Of a DNA stretch of 64,000 nucleotides, positions 35,913 to 43,950 are shown piece by piece. The position numbers were made by a program, and so were the translations under genes. Below the pieces are notes generated by a model that worked only from the letters and a program-made list of their open reading frames with translations, did no database searches and was not told the origin of the DNA. Every line of letters starts with the position of its first letter. Position 1 is the first letter of the stretch. The DNA is taken from assembly GCF_003955715.1 (NCBI RefSeq), contig NZ_CP034463.1, forward strand, positions 124,001 through 188,000, in the 5' to 3' direction. This DNA comes from Streptomyces aquilus. GTDB lineage: Bacteria > Actinomycetota > Actinomycetes > Streptomycetales > Streptomycetaceae.

Positions 35913-36578
35913 TCACCGGGGACGCGTCTGGGTGACACGCCACAGGCGGCGGGGCAGTTCGCCCTCCTCGAAGGCGTGGACTTCGTCGAGCGTCCAGCCG
36001 TCGGCGAGGGAGTCGACGAGGTGACGGGGGAAGAAGTGCACGGCGAAGCCGCCGTGTTCATAGATGTCGTCGCCGTGCGCGGTGCCGTCGCCGTAGTGGG
36101 TGTCGCCGGTGTGGCGGACCGTGTAGACGAAGACCCCGCCCGGGCGCAGGACACGGCGCACTTCACCGACGGCCCCGTGAATCTCCTTCGTGGACAAGGC
36201 CATGCACAGCAGCATGTGCGCGAAGATGGCATCCACGGAGGCGTCGGGAAGCGGCAGCGGTTCGCGGACGTCGTGCACCGCGGTGGTGACGCGCTCGGCG
36301 ACCTCCTGCGTGCGGGCGGCCTCCTTGAGCTGTTCCAGGCCGGTGTCGCTGAAATCGGTGGCCTGGACGGCGAAGCCTTCGCGGGCGAAGTACAGGGCAT
36401 CACGGCCGTGGCCGGCGCCGAGTTCCAGCACGTCTCGAGCCCCGTGGGCGTGGAACACCGCGGCGGCGTGAACAGCCGCGGCGGAGGGCGCCTGGCCGTA
36501 CATGCCGGGGTGGGCGGCGTAGGTGTGCTGCCAATGGTCCTGCTGGGTGGAGGCGAGATCGCCGTCGTCTCGGTGCAT
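35913..36578 (-). CDS. Class I SAM-dependent methyltransferase
   Basis: A 221-residue methyltransferase with a single Methyltransf_11/25-type Rossmann domain. SAM-binding motif I is VLELGAGHGRDALYF, an acidic residue follows in QATDFSDTGLEQL, and DAIFAHMLLCMALSTKEI and RVLRPGGVFVYTVRH follow as motifs IV-VI. The ATG at 36578 was chosen for GGGAG at six bases; the longer open frame upstream lacks homology. The substrate is unknown. Some relatives next to heavy-metal genes are called tellurite-resistance-like methyltransferases, and a CDF/ArsR metal pair lies just upstream on the same strand. Confidence 0.85.
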   Translation of the reverse strand: MHRDDGDLASTQQDHWQHTYAAHPGMYGQAPSAAAVHAAAVFHAHGARDVLELGAGHGRDALYFAREGFAVQATDFSDTGLEQLKEAARTQEVAERVTTAVHDVREPLPLPDASVDAIFAHMLLCMALSTKEIHGAVGEVRRVLRPGGVFVYTVRHTGDTHYGDGTAHGDDIYEHGGFAVHFFPRHLVDSLADGWTLDEVHAFEEGELPRRLWRVTQTRPR

Positions 36579-36763
36579 GGCCTCTCCCGCCGAAGCTCCT
36601 GCTGGGGTCTGTGTCTGTCGCCGCCACAGATCCTTCCACGCCAGGCCGGTGGGCTCAGGCGACGGGCCCGGCAGGGCATGACACGGGCAGCGAGTGGCGC
36701 CGGGATTCCGCTCGGCCGGCAAGGAGGCGAGAGCTGCGTGCCACGGTGGTCCGGCACGCTGGG

Positions 36764-37468
36764 TCAGCAGCAGGTGCAGCCAGGCTCGCAGCCGCAGGCG
36801 ACAGCCGCTGTGACGGTGTGCGGGAGCGGGCCCGAGGGGACACAGCAGCCCTTGCCCTGCCAGGCGTCACGGCCTTCCTTGACCGCGATGGCGGCGATCA
36901 CGAGGGCGGCGATGGGGTCGGCCCAAGACCAGCCGAACAGCAGGTTCGCCAACAGTCCCACCAGCAGCACGACGGACAGGTAGGTGCACAGCAGGGTCTG
37001 TTTGGAGTCGGCGACCGCGCTGGCGGAGCCGAGTTCCCGGCCGGCGCGGCGCTGGGCGGCGGACAGCAACGGCATGACCGCCAGGGACAGGGCGGCGAGC
37101 ACGATGCCGGGCATCGAGTGTCCGGCTTCGCCGGTTCCCATCAGCGCGCGGACGGAGTCGACCGTGACATACGCGGCGAGGGCGAAGAAGGAGGCTGCGA
37201 TGATCCGCAGCGTGCGCTGTTCCCGGGCCTGCCGGGTGGCGTGGTCGCGGGCGGAGAACTGCCAGGCGACGGCTGCGGCGGAGGAGACCTCGATGACGGA
37301 GTCAAGGCCGAAGCCGATCAGCGCGGTGGACGAGGCGAGGGTGCCCGCCGTGAGAGCGACGATCGCCTCGATGACGTTGTAGGTGATGGTCGCGGCGACC
37401 AGCAGGCGTATTTGGCAGGTCAGTGCTTCGCGGCGGACCGGGCTGGGGCCGAGGGATGTCGCGGTCAT
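36764..37468 (-). CDS. Cation-efflux (CDF-type) transporter with Cys-rich tail
   Basis: A 234-residue membrane protein resembling the transmembrane part of cation diffusion facilitators: about six helices, a conserved aspartate in GFGLDSVIEV and a second acidic pair near SWADPIA. It lacks the usual cytoplasmic C-terminal domain and instead ends in a short cysteine-rich tail, CGCEPGCTCC, likely to bind thiophilic metal ions. It begins directly after the stop of the ArsR-type regulator gene, so the two form one operon for metal export (cadmium, lead or zinc). Confidence 0.85.
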   Translation of the reverse strand: MTATSLGPSPVRREALTCQIRLLVAATITYNVIEAIVALTAGTLASSTALIGFGLDSVIEVSSAAAVAWQFSARDHATRQAREQRTLRIIAASFFALAAYVTVDSVRALMGTGEAGHSMPGIVLAALSLAVMPLLSAAQRRAGRELGSASAVADSKQTLLCTYLSVVLLVGLLANLLFGWSWADPIAALVIAAIAVKEGRDAWQGKGCCVPSGPLPHTVTAAVACGCEPGCTCC

Positions 37469-37804
37469 TCAGCAGCAGCCCTTCTCGTCGGCGTCCGGGC
37501 AGGTGCGGTCGGCCGCGACGGCGACGACGACGGTGCGCAGGACGTCCAGGGCATGTCCGAGGCGTTCGTCGACGAGCTCGTAGCGGGTACGGCGGCCGTC
37601 GGGGACAGCGACGACGAGGCCGCAGTCACGCAGGCAGGCCAGATGGTTGGACAGCCGGCTGCGGGAGACACCGATCCGGTCGGCCAGGTCGGCGGGGTGA
37701 GCCGGGGCATCCCGCAGAGCCAGCAGCAGTTGGCAGCGGATCGGGTCAGCGAGGGCACGGCCGAAGCGCGCGAGCACCTCGACCTCAGGAGCGAGAGTCA
37801 GCAC
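37469..37804 (-). CDS. ArsR-family metal sensor, CmtR-like
   Basis: A 111-residue winged-helix repressor. The recognition helix region SRSRLSNHLACLRDCGLV carries the two cysteines spaced CxxxC that in CmtR bind Cd(II)/Pb(II), and the C-terminus adds further cysteines (TCPDADEKGCC), matching the third CmtR ligand. Metal binding releases it from DNA. It starts with GTG at 37804 and is followed without a gap by the CDF transporter gene. A perfect palindrome lies 26 bp upstream of its start and is the likely operator. Confidence 0.9.
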   Translation of the reverse strand: MLTLAPEVEVLARFGRALADPIRCQLLLALRDAPAHPADLADRIGVSRSRLSNHLACLRDCGLVVAVPDGRRTRYELVDERLGHALDVLRTVVVAVAADRTCPDADEKGCC

Positions 37805-37821
37805 ATCACCACAGTACAGAT

Positions 37822-37847
37822 ATTCATGAATTCAGGTACTCCTGAAT
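37822..37847. promoter_or_regulatory. Overlapping palindromes, probable ArsR/CmtR operator
   Basis: ATTCATGAAT at 37822-37831 overlaps ATTCAGG-TACT-CCTGAAT at 37830-37847, the latter a perfect inverted repeat with 7-bp arms. This AT-rich island sits directly upstream of the regulator start in otherwise GC-rich DNA, in the position expected for an autoregulatory site. Confidence 0.7.
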
Positions 37848-37865
37848 CCTTAGACTTGTGCGGAG

Positions 37866-38262
37866 CGGTTGACTCATGGGCCCCCGGCGCCGGGCCGGAC
37901 AGGTCGAGTACCGCGAGATTGCGCTCGACACCGGCGATGGGCAGGCCGAACAGGTCACAGAGGCGCCGCCGGTCGCCGGTGGCGAGGACCTCGTCGACGA
38001 TGCGGTCCTCGCGCAGGGCTCGCGCCGAAACGCCCAGAAGGCTCGCGGCCCAGACGTTGGCGGCCGGGCCGGGCCGGTGTGCGTAGCGGTCAGCACGTTG
38101 ATGAACAGGTGCGGGTTGACGGTGCGCGGCCAGCCCCTCGCGCGCAGATCCAGAGAGGCGTAGAGCCGGTTCGTACAGGTTCGGCGAGCGAGGTGACCCG
38201 CTTGCCGAGGTGCAGCCGGCCGCCGTACAGGCCGGTGAGCAGCAGCGCTGTCATGTCTGACC
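37866..38262 (-). pseudogene. Remnant of an integrase-like (phage/plasmid recombinase) gene
   Basis: Three minus-strand frames must be combined. The first reads GRLHLGKRVTSLAEP, the second YASLDLRARGWPRTVNPHLFIN, the third SLLGVSARALREDRIVDEVL then DLFGLPIAGV. This order (strap, RRWPxTxNPHLFIN block, then a short helical end with LRxDRxxDEA) is what I recall of Streptomyces integrase-like proteins lacking the final catalytic part. At least two frameshifts and no start make it non-functional. A further possible remnant on the plus strand at about 38254-38460 (VLRQLVRKDWKGLP) could not be assigned. Confidence 0.5.
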
Positions 38263-38470
38263 AGCGACAGGCCCCGTCCCCCGACCCGGACGGCGAGGCC
38301 CCCGACCGCGCCCTGACCCTCGCCGTGCTGCGCCAGCTGGTCCGCAAGGACTGGAAGGGCCTGCCCCCAAGACCCGCTCGTCGCGCTGCCCCGGGACGCG
38401 GAGGGGAACCTGTTCGCGCCGTTCGCCAGCGCGCGACATGCCCAGCAGTACGTGCACAACACGCCCAGGG

Positions 38471-38800
38471 TCAGCGGTCAACCTTCACGTAGTCGGTGGA
38501 GAGGCGTCCGTAGCGGTCGGTCCAGATGACGCCCTCGACATAACCAGGGCCTACCCACGTGGGCCACGTGTGGTAGTAGGTGTGTCCTGCCGTCATCGAG
38601 ATATTCGGTGAGACGTGGTCGTCCTCCCCAGGAGCCTGCCAGGCGAGATGGCCGTAGACGGCCGGCCCGCCCGTCTTTGTATAGATCACCTGGATGGCGC
38701 CCTGTTGGTTGACGGGCGTAACCGCGATGCACAGACGCCCGTTGCTGAGGTCCTTGCACTTGTCGACCGCATGCGCAGGGCTGACCCCAAGGGAGAAGGC
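38471..38800 (-). pseudogene. 5'-truncated secreted-type small protein
   Basis: A minus-strand frame open from about 38800 reads DKCKDLSNGRLCIAV, QVIYTKTGGPAVYGHLAW and later TAGHTYYHTWPTWVGPGYVEG to a stop at 38471. Codon usage is convincing and the cysteine-bearing, aromatic-rich style resembles small secreted Streptomyces proteins. There is no signal peptide, and the frame opens just after the terminal bases of the glycosidase remnant. The original 5' end was probably lost when that sequence was joined here. No named family was recognised. Confidence 0.5.
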
Positions 38801-38806
38801 TCAGGG

Positions 38807-40400
38807 TCAGCTATAGACGGTCAATTCTGCAATTGACCACCAGTTACTCGCGACATTGGCCGTGTTGACAATCCTGACGTAGCGGGCCGTCTGGGTCGAG
38901 AAGGAGATCAGCTCGACTCGCTGGCCTTCCTCTATGGAAGAGACCTTGGTCCAGTCGGTTCCGTTCGTGGAGACGTAGACGTCCGCGCTTCGCGCGTAGT
39001 CGCCGGTGTTGCTGCCGACATCCAGCAGGATCTTGTCGAACGTCTGGGGCTGCTGCATGTCGACCTGGATCCAGAGACCGTCGTACTGGCCCCTTCCGGA
39101 GCTGTACCGGGTGCCGGGATCGCCGTCCAGCATATTGGCGGGACCGTCGTCGTACGGGCTTGTGTCGGAGGTCGTAGCGGTCCAGCCCGTGCGCGACAGC
39201 GCGGGGCCCAGCTCTATGACGTCGAACGGAGCTCCACCCGCGTCCGCTCCGCCGGCGCCGTTCACCGAGACCTTGTACGTCCCTGCTGGAAGGCTGCTCG
39301 GCACGTACGCGCTGATACTCGTGTCCGACCAGCTGGCGACTTCAGCGAAGAGCTTGCCGAAACGCACGGTACCCAGCCCCTGCGCGTCGCCGAAGTGAGC
39401 ACCGCTGATCGTGAACTTGGCGCGCGGTACGCCTTGCTTCGGCTTCAGGCTTCCGAAGACCGGTGCGGGGAAGCTCGACAGCTTCTGCGTGGTGAACATC
39501 GCCGACGTTCCGCTCGGCAGGGTGTAGGTGTACGAGCCGTCGACGGACACCGGGAAGCTCCGGCTGCCGGCGGTGCCGTTGAACGCCACGGTGACCTGCT
39601 CCCCCTCCGGACTGGTCCAGGTCTTCAGCTGAAGGCCCTTGGGCACCGCTGTCGGAGCTGCGATCGAGCCGGTCCACCCGAGGATCCGTAGACGTTGATT
39701 TCGGCGATGCTCCACCAGAAACCGGATGCCGCGACGCACACGATGCGAATGTACCGAGCCGTCCGGGTCGGCAACGTGACGGCTGTCTTCCCTATGTTCC
39801 CGCTGCCGTTCGCAACCGCGCCGCCCCAGTCGGCCCCGTCGTCCGAGACGTATATCTGGTACTTGGTGACGTAGTCGAAGGAGTTGCTTTCCCCGGTGGC
39901 GAAGACGATCTTGTTGAAGCTCGTCGGGCTTCCCAGATCGACCTGGAACCAGGCGCCGCTGGTTGTCCCCTGACCGAGATTCCACCGGCTGTTGATGTCG
40001 CCGTCGAGCGCGTTCGAGGCAGCACCCCAGTCCGGGCTCGACGAGGCCGTGGCGGTCCACTTGCCACGGCTCAGTGACGTTCCGGGCGTCTTGATGGACG
40101 CTCCGATCGGCAGGGAGTACGTGAGCAGCTTGCTTCCGGTGCGGACGGCGTTGTGGTACTGCAGGAGTGCCGGGTCGTACGTGACCGTCATCGGCCCCAG
40201 CCACGACTTGAACGTGAAGTCATGGGTCGGGTCGAAGACATTGGTCGCCGCGGGGGTCCCGCCGCTGCGCACGCCCGCGTAGGTGAACGTGACGGCGTCG
40301 CCGGCGTTCAGGGTGTAGTCGAAGGACTGCGTCCCGTCCGCCGCGCTGAAGTTCTTCGCGGCGCTACCGGAGTTGTACGCGATGAGGACCTTCGAGCCGG
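38807..40400 (-). pseudogene. C-terminal part of a GH30-like glycosidase with two discoidin (F5/8 C) domains
   Basis: From about 40400 the minus strand reads TTGSKVLIAYNSGSAAKNFS and GDAVTFTYA, as at the beta-sandwich end of GH30-type glycosidases. An F5/8 type C domain follows (WTATASSSPDWGAASNALDG to WWSIAEINVYG), then in another frame a linker, an IPT-like segment (FTISGAHFGDAQGLGTVRFG) and a second F5/8 C domain ending ASNWWSIAELTVYS at 38807. The frame changes near 39680. The catalytic domain is missing; its place is taken in frame by an IS3 transposase fragment. Neither an export signal nor an active site remains. Confidence 0.75.
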
Positions 40401-40900
40401 TGGTCAGCGCCGCGGTGGGCGAGGCGTCGATGGACCAACCCACCGCGCGTCGCGAGAAGGTGTCCAGGACGACCGCGCAGTACACCTTGCCCTCAAAGGT
40501 TGGTGCTCGGTGATGTCGACGACCCGCAACTGGTCCCGGGCGTGGCGGGTGAGGTTCCGCTCCACCAGGTCGGCGACGGAGGCGGTGCCGTGCTTGGTGC
40601 GGGCGCGCCGGTTGCCGGGCAGGCCGGCGCGCTGCTTCAGCAGCTCCACGGTGCCGTGGCTGACATGGATGCTCAGGCCCGGGCGGAGCTCGGCGTGCAC
40701 CCGGCGGGTGCCGTAGGTTCCGCGGGATGCGGCGTGGATGCCCACGATGGCCTCGGTCAGTCAGGCGTGCTCGACCAGGCGGTTCGACGGCGGCCGGTGT
40801 TGCCAAGCGTGATACCCGGACTCTGTGACATGCAGCACCGGGCAGGCCAGCTGCACCGGCAGCAGCTGTGTCGGCGGCCAGTAGGAACTCCCCACGTATG
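40400..40900 (-). pseudogene. IS3-family transposase (OrfB) fragment fused to the glycosidase remnant
   Basis: Minus-strand reading: LPVQLACPVLHVTESGYHAW, an in-frame stop, then IVGIHAASRGTYGTRRVHAE, ARTKHGTASVADLVERNLTR, RVVDITEH, a single-base frameshift near 40497, and FEGKVYCAVVLDTFSRRAVG WSIDASPTAALT. The first catalytic Asp (VDITEH) is present, but everything beyond the second Asp is absent. The sequence passes without a stop into the GH30 remnant at about 40400, so one insertion end or a recombination event joined them. Confidence 0.75.
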
Positions 40901-40982
40901 GCCAGCTCGATTCCCCAACTTACAGTCACACTCAGTAGCCTCGGTCCTGGCTCGGAGACCTGGCGTATGAGGGGTTGTGATC

Positions 40983-41528
40983 GTGGCACGTACCTGGCTG
41001 TCCATCCGGGTGGAGTTGGTCTCCGGGCATGGTGCGGACCTGTGGCCTCGCCCCGGCCGTGTCTTCGCCGCCGCACGCTCGCACTCCTTCGCCCAGTTCG
41101 CGGCAGCCATCGATCTCGCCTTCGGCCGCTGGGACTTGGCCCACCTGCACCTCTTCACTTTGTCCGATGGTGCTCGGGTCAGCCCCCTGGACTGGTGGGA
41201 CGGCGAGGCCCCGGACGGCACCGTGGACGGCCATGCCATCAAGTTGAGCAGGCTGCAGGCCGGCGAGCAGTTCGCGTATGTCTTCGACATGGGCGACGAC
41301 TGGGCCCATCTGTGCACGGTGGCGGAGAGGCGTATCGATCCCCTCGACGAACTCGGTGAGGCGCCCGACCGCCCGGTTCCCTACTGGGGCTGGGGCAGCC
41401 TCCCGGACCAGCACGCACGCCGCTGGGACGGGGACGACGGGGAGTCGCCGATGCCGAAGCGCCCAGCCCGCGGGCTCAGCGACCTGCCTCCGATCCTGCC
41501 GTGGTGGGGTGAGCGCCGCCGAGGGTGA
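40983..41528 (+). CDS. Plasmid pRiA4b ORF-3 family protein
   Basis: A 181-residue protein of the PRiA4_ORF3 family. Family blocks include VFAAARSHSFAQFAAAIDLA, a WDLAHLHLF strand, IKLSRLQAGEQFAYVFDMGD and DWAHLCTVAE. The function of the family is unknown; members occur on plasmids and in actinomycete genomes, sometimes near IS1096-type elements. GAGGGG lies seven bases before the GTG at 40983; the GTG at 40977 is too close to it. It sits between an IS3 fragment and an orphan set of IS21-like end repeats, so it may have arrived with mobile DNA. Confidence 0.8.
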   Translation: MARTWLSIRVELVSGHGADLWPRPGRVFAAARSHSFAQFAAAIDLAFGRWDLAHLHLFTLSDGARVSPLDWWDGEAPDGTVDGHAIKLSRLQAGEQFAYVFDMGDDWAHLCTVAERRIDPLDELGEAPDRPVPYWGWGSLPDQHARRWDGDDGESPMPKRPARGLSDLPPILPWWGERRRG

Positions 41529-41542
41529 TCTCACGTTGCGTA

Positions 41543-41630
41543 CACGAAGTGGCCGCCAGTGGGGAATCGAAGTGGCCACGGTGGGGAGATGCAGTGGCCG
41601 CGAGCGGGGAAAACGAACTGGCCGCTGACA
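41543..41630 (+). repeat. Tandem imperfect repeats resembling an IS21-family end
   Basis: Four copies of a 22-25 bp unit with core (A/C)TGGCC followed by G-rich spacer: CGAAGTGGCCGCCAGTGGGG, CGAAGTGGCCACGGTGGGG, GCAGTGGCCGCGAGCGGGG and CGAACTGGCCGCTGACA. Multiple terminal repeats of this style are transposase-binding sites in IS21 elements. No istA or istB gene remains next to them. Confidence 0.55.
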
Positions 41631-41834
41631 AGCTGCTCACGGGCCATCACGCGGATGGCTTCGAAATGCCTTTGGGGGAGGTCACCGCACCGAGCAGTTC
41701 GGCAGCCCGGCGGCGGACGGCCAACTCGGCCTCCAGCCAACCTTGCGGCAGAGCTCGGGCGGATGGCTGCGGGGCATCAGGGCCTCCGAAGGCTGCTGGA
41801 TCGTCAGTCGTCCAGCAACCCGAGCCATCAGACC

Positions 41835-41987
41835 CGGGACAAGCCAGTCTGGCGGCAGCTGAACCGGCAGGGCCAGAGAGTTGCCCGCCGCACGGGCGAG
41901 CGTCTGATGCGCGAGATCGGCATCGCCGACGCCGTCCACGGCAGGAAGGTCGTCGCCGCCATGCCGGACCCGACGGCGGGTCGGGCA
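41835..41987 (+). pseudogene. IS3-family transposase fragment (about 50 residues)
   Basis: Reads KPVWRQLNRQGQRVARRTGE then RLMREIGIADAVHGRKV and ends in a PDPTAGRA motif. This is the HTH_21-like segment of an IS3 OrfB (normally KVWRQLNREGIxVARCTVERLMRELGL) up to the linker before the DDE core. Both ends are lost. It differs from the other IS3 copies in the window. Confidence 0.7.
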
Positions 41988-42232
41988 GCTCCCTTCGCCT
42001 TCGTCGAGCATGCGGCGTTCCCTGATGTACGCCCCGGCGCGGTCGAGGTTCTCCCGCACGATCTCGTCGTCCGCGTTGCTCTCGCCGCCCCGAGGCTGCG
42101 CTCGCGGCAGCTTGGACGTTCTCGGCCCCTTGGTGGATGCGTAGCCCGCCGTCGCCGAAAGGGTTGCCGGGGCGGCGTTCGGGCCGGCAGTGAAGCAGTC
42201 GAGAGATATGCCCAGGCTGGCTTAGACCTGCC

Positions 42233-43021
42233 TCATGCTGTCTCCTCGGCGGTGAAGAACTCGATCAACGCGGGAGCGAGAACGCTGGGGTCGACATCGT
42301 GGTCCTGACCGTCGAGCGTGCCGTGCTGGCCGGGCAGGGCATGAGCACCGGCCCGGATCCAGCCGTCGCTCGCGCCGCCGTCCAGCACGAGCAGCCGGTC
42401 GGCCAGGGTGTTCCATCCCTCGGCCGGCAGCGGGCGTCCGGACATGGTGTCGCCCATGACGGCGCCGTCGTACGGCAGCGTGTGGGCGACTGCTTCCATG
42501 TCGGCCCAGAACGGCGCGTGCCGCATTCCGGCGACCGCCTCGGCCGGGACACCGACGGCCTGGGTCAGGAAGTAGGCGACCGCGTCGCCGCGGGCGTCGT
42601 CCCCTACGAGGCCGGTGAGGTGTTCGAGGTAGTCGTCAGGGATCGGGGGACGGCTGTCGTCGACCACGAACGGCGGTTCGTACACCGAGAGCCGGGAGAT
42701 CGAGCTGCCTCGGACCGCCGCCCGCAGGGCGAGGACGGCACCGGACGACATGCCGTGGACGAACGCGGTTCCGCCCGCGAGGTCGATCAGGGCGTCCAGG
42801 TCCTCGACCTCGCGCTGGACGTCGTGCGGGGCGGTGTCACCGCTGTCGCCCCGGCCGCGGCGGTCGTAGGTGATGACGTCGAAGTGCTCGGCGAGCAGCG
42901 TGGGAAGCTCCCCGAAGTCGCCGCGCCGCTGAAAGGCGCCGCCGACAAGCACCAGGGCGGGTCCCCGGCCGGTTCGCTCGTAGGCGATGGCGGTGCCGTC
43001 GTGCGAGAAAACCTTGCCCAT
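42233..43021 (-). CDS. Alpha/beta hydrolase
   Basis: A 262-residue alpha/beta-fold hydrolase. The oxyanion-hole region is VLVGGAFQRR, the early strand-turn VITYDRRGRGDSGDT is typical of the family, and the nucleophile elbow is GMSSG. Acid and histidine are near the C-terminus (ALPGQHGTLDGQDHDVD). It probably hydrolyses an ester or lactone of unknown identity. It is divergent from a TetR gene, with a palindrome between them, and so is the likely target of that repressor. GGAGACGGA precedes the ATG. Confidence 0.87.
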   Translation of the reverse strand: MGKVFSHDGTAIAYERTGRGPALVLVGGAFQRRGDFGELPTLLAEHFDVITYDRRGRGDSGDTAPHDVQREVEDLDALIDLAGGTAFVHGMSSGAVLALRAAVRGSSISRLSVYEPPFVVDDSRPPIPDDYLEHLTGLVGDDARGDAVAYFLTQAVGVPAEAVAGMRHAPFWADMEAVAHTLPYDGAVMGDTMSGRPLPAEGWNTLADRLLVLDGGASDGWIRAGAHALPGQHGTLDGQDHDVDPSVLAPALIEFFTAEETA

Positions 43022-43082
43022 TGGATCCGTCTCCGCTCATGTCGACGGGGCGTCCACCCGCCCCCATGGGAACTGGACGGTA

Positions 43083-43102
43083 CAGTACCCATGCGGGTAC
43101 TG
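43083..43102. promoter_or_regulatory. Perfect palindrome, probable TetR operator between divergent genes
   Basis: CAGTACCC-ATGC-GGGTACTG, 8-bp arms, with related half-sites on both sides (ACGGTACAGTAC before, CTAGTACTGT after). It lies midway between the hydrolase and TetR starts. Its core GTACCC-N4-GGGTAC also resembles the sulfur-regulon palindrome further right in the window, but the extended symmetry and position fit the TetR protein better. Confidence 0.7.
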
Positions 43103-43144
43103 GTCCGTCTAGTACTGTTCGTCGAGAGGGAGAAGGGGAGGGCC

Positions 43145-43783
43145 ATGGAGACGACGCAGCCGGAAGGGCGCTCGGCCCGCAAGCGCCAGGCGATCCTGGA
43201 GGCGGCCACGACGGTGTTCCTGAACAAGGGATACCCGGGCACGAGCATGGACGAGGTCGCCGCCCTGGCCTCGGTGTCCAAGCAGACGGTCTACAAGAAC
43301 TTCACCGACAAGCAGCGCCTGTTCACCGAGATCATCCACGGCGGCCTCGACCGCATCGACGAACTGTTCAGCGACGTCACGGGCTCACTGGCCGCCACCG
43401 AAGACCTGGACAAGGACCTCGCCGCACTCGCCCGGCAGTTCGTCATCATCCTCACCCAGCCCCGCCTGCTCCAACTACGCCGTCTGGTCATCGCCGAAGC
43501 CGACCGATTCCCCGAACTCGGCCGTACGTACTACGAGCGCGGCCCCGAACGCGTCCACACCCTCCTCGCCGAGAGCTTCGGCCGCCTCGCCGAGCGCAAG
43601 CTGCTGACCCTGGACGACCCGGCCCTCGCAGCCAACCACCTCACGTGGCTGATCACCTCGATCCCTGTCAACAAGGTCATGTTCTGCGGCTCGGGCGAAC
43701 AGTTCACCCGAGCCGAACTCGACCACTACGCCGATGAAGCGGTACGGGTCTTCCTCGCCGCCTACCGTCCGGCATCCGCCTGA
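43145..43783 (+). CDS. TetR/AcrR-family regulator
   Basis: A 212-residue repressor. The N-terminal HTH reads AATTVFLNKGYPGTSMDEVA with SVSKQTVYKNFTDKQRLF. The C-terminal ligand domain has the TetR_C-type DLAALARQFVIILTQPRLLQ region. The ATG at 43145 is preceded by GGGAGAAGGGGAG. Divergent transcription from the hydrolase gene across a palindrome suggests that it represses both genes and responds to the hydrolase's substrate or product. Confidence 0.92.
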   Translation: METTQPEGRSARKRQAILEAATTVFLNKGYPGTSMDEVAALASVSKQTVYKNFTDKQRLFTEIIHGGLDRIDELFSDVTGSLAATEDLDKDLAALARQFVIILTQPRLLQLRRLVIAEADRFPELGRTYYERGPERVHTLLAESFGRLAERKLLTLDDPALAANHLTWLITSIPVNKVMFCGSGEQFTRAELDHYADEAVRVFLAAYRPASA

Positions 43784-43950
43784 CGAAGGACGCGCCGACA
43801 GCGATCCCTACTTGCGAAAGCGGGGAATCCGCCGGCGCATCCACGACAAGCCGGTCACCTGCTGAACGCGCTCTCTCCTGAGCAGGGACTGTCAGTGCCC
43901 GATGCCGACCAGGCCTATCGCCAGCCTGTTTGCCTGGGCAATGCCCCAGA

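Larger units (their letters stand above)
41529..42232. other. 704-bp stretch of insertion-sequence debris
   Basis: It holds an orphan group of direct repeats (41543-41630) and an IS3 transposase fragment (41835-41987). On the minus strand around 41995-42100 a frame reads DDEIVRENLDRAGAYIRERR, which looks like true protein sequence but matches no family I recognise. No intact gene is present. Confidence 0.55.

Noticed and set aside
41543..41630. CRISPR-like array
   Set aside because: The repeats are short, imperfect and directly adjacent without unique spacers, and no cas gene is present; they fit an IS21 end better.
41995..42100. Separate gene reading DDEIVRENLDRAGAYIRERR on the minus strand
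   Set aside because: It looks protein-like but has no start, no ribosome-binding site and no family I can name; noted only within the debris stretch.
43085..43100. Seventh CstR-type operator
   Set aside because: It matches TACCC-N4-GGGTA, but the symmetry extends to 20 bp with flanking half-sites between a TetR gene and a hydrolase, so it was assigned to TetR. The possible cross-talk is kept as a finding.
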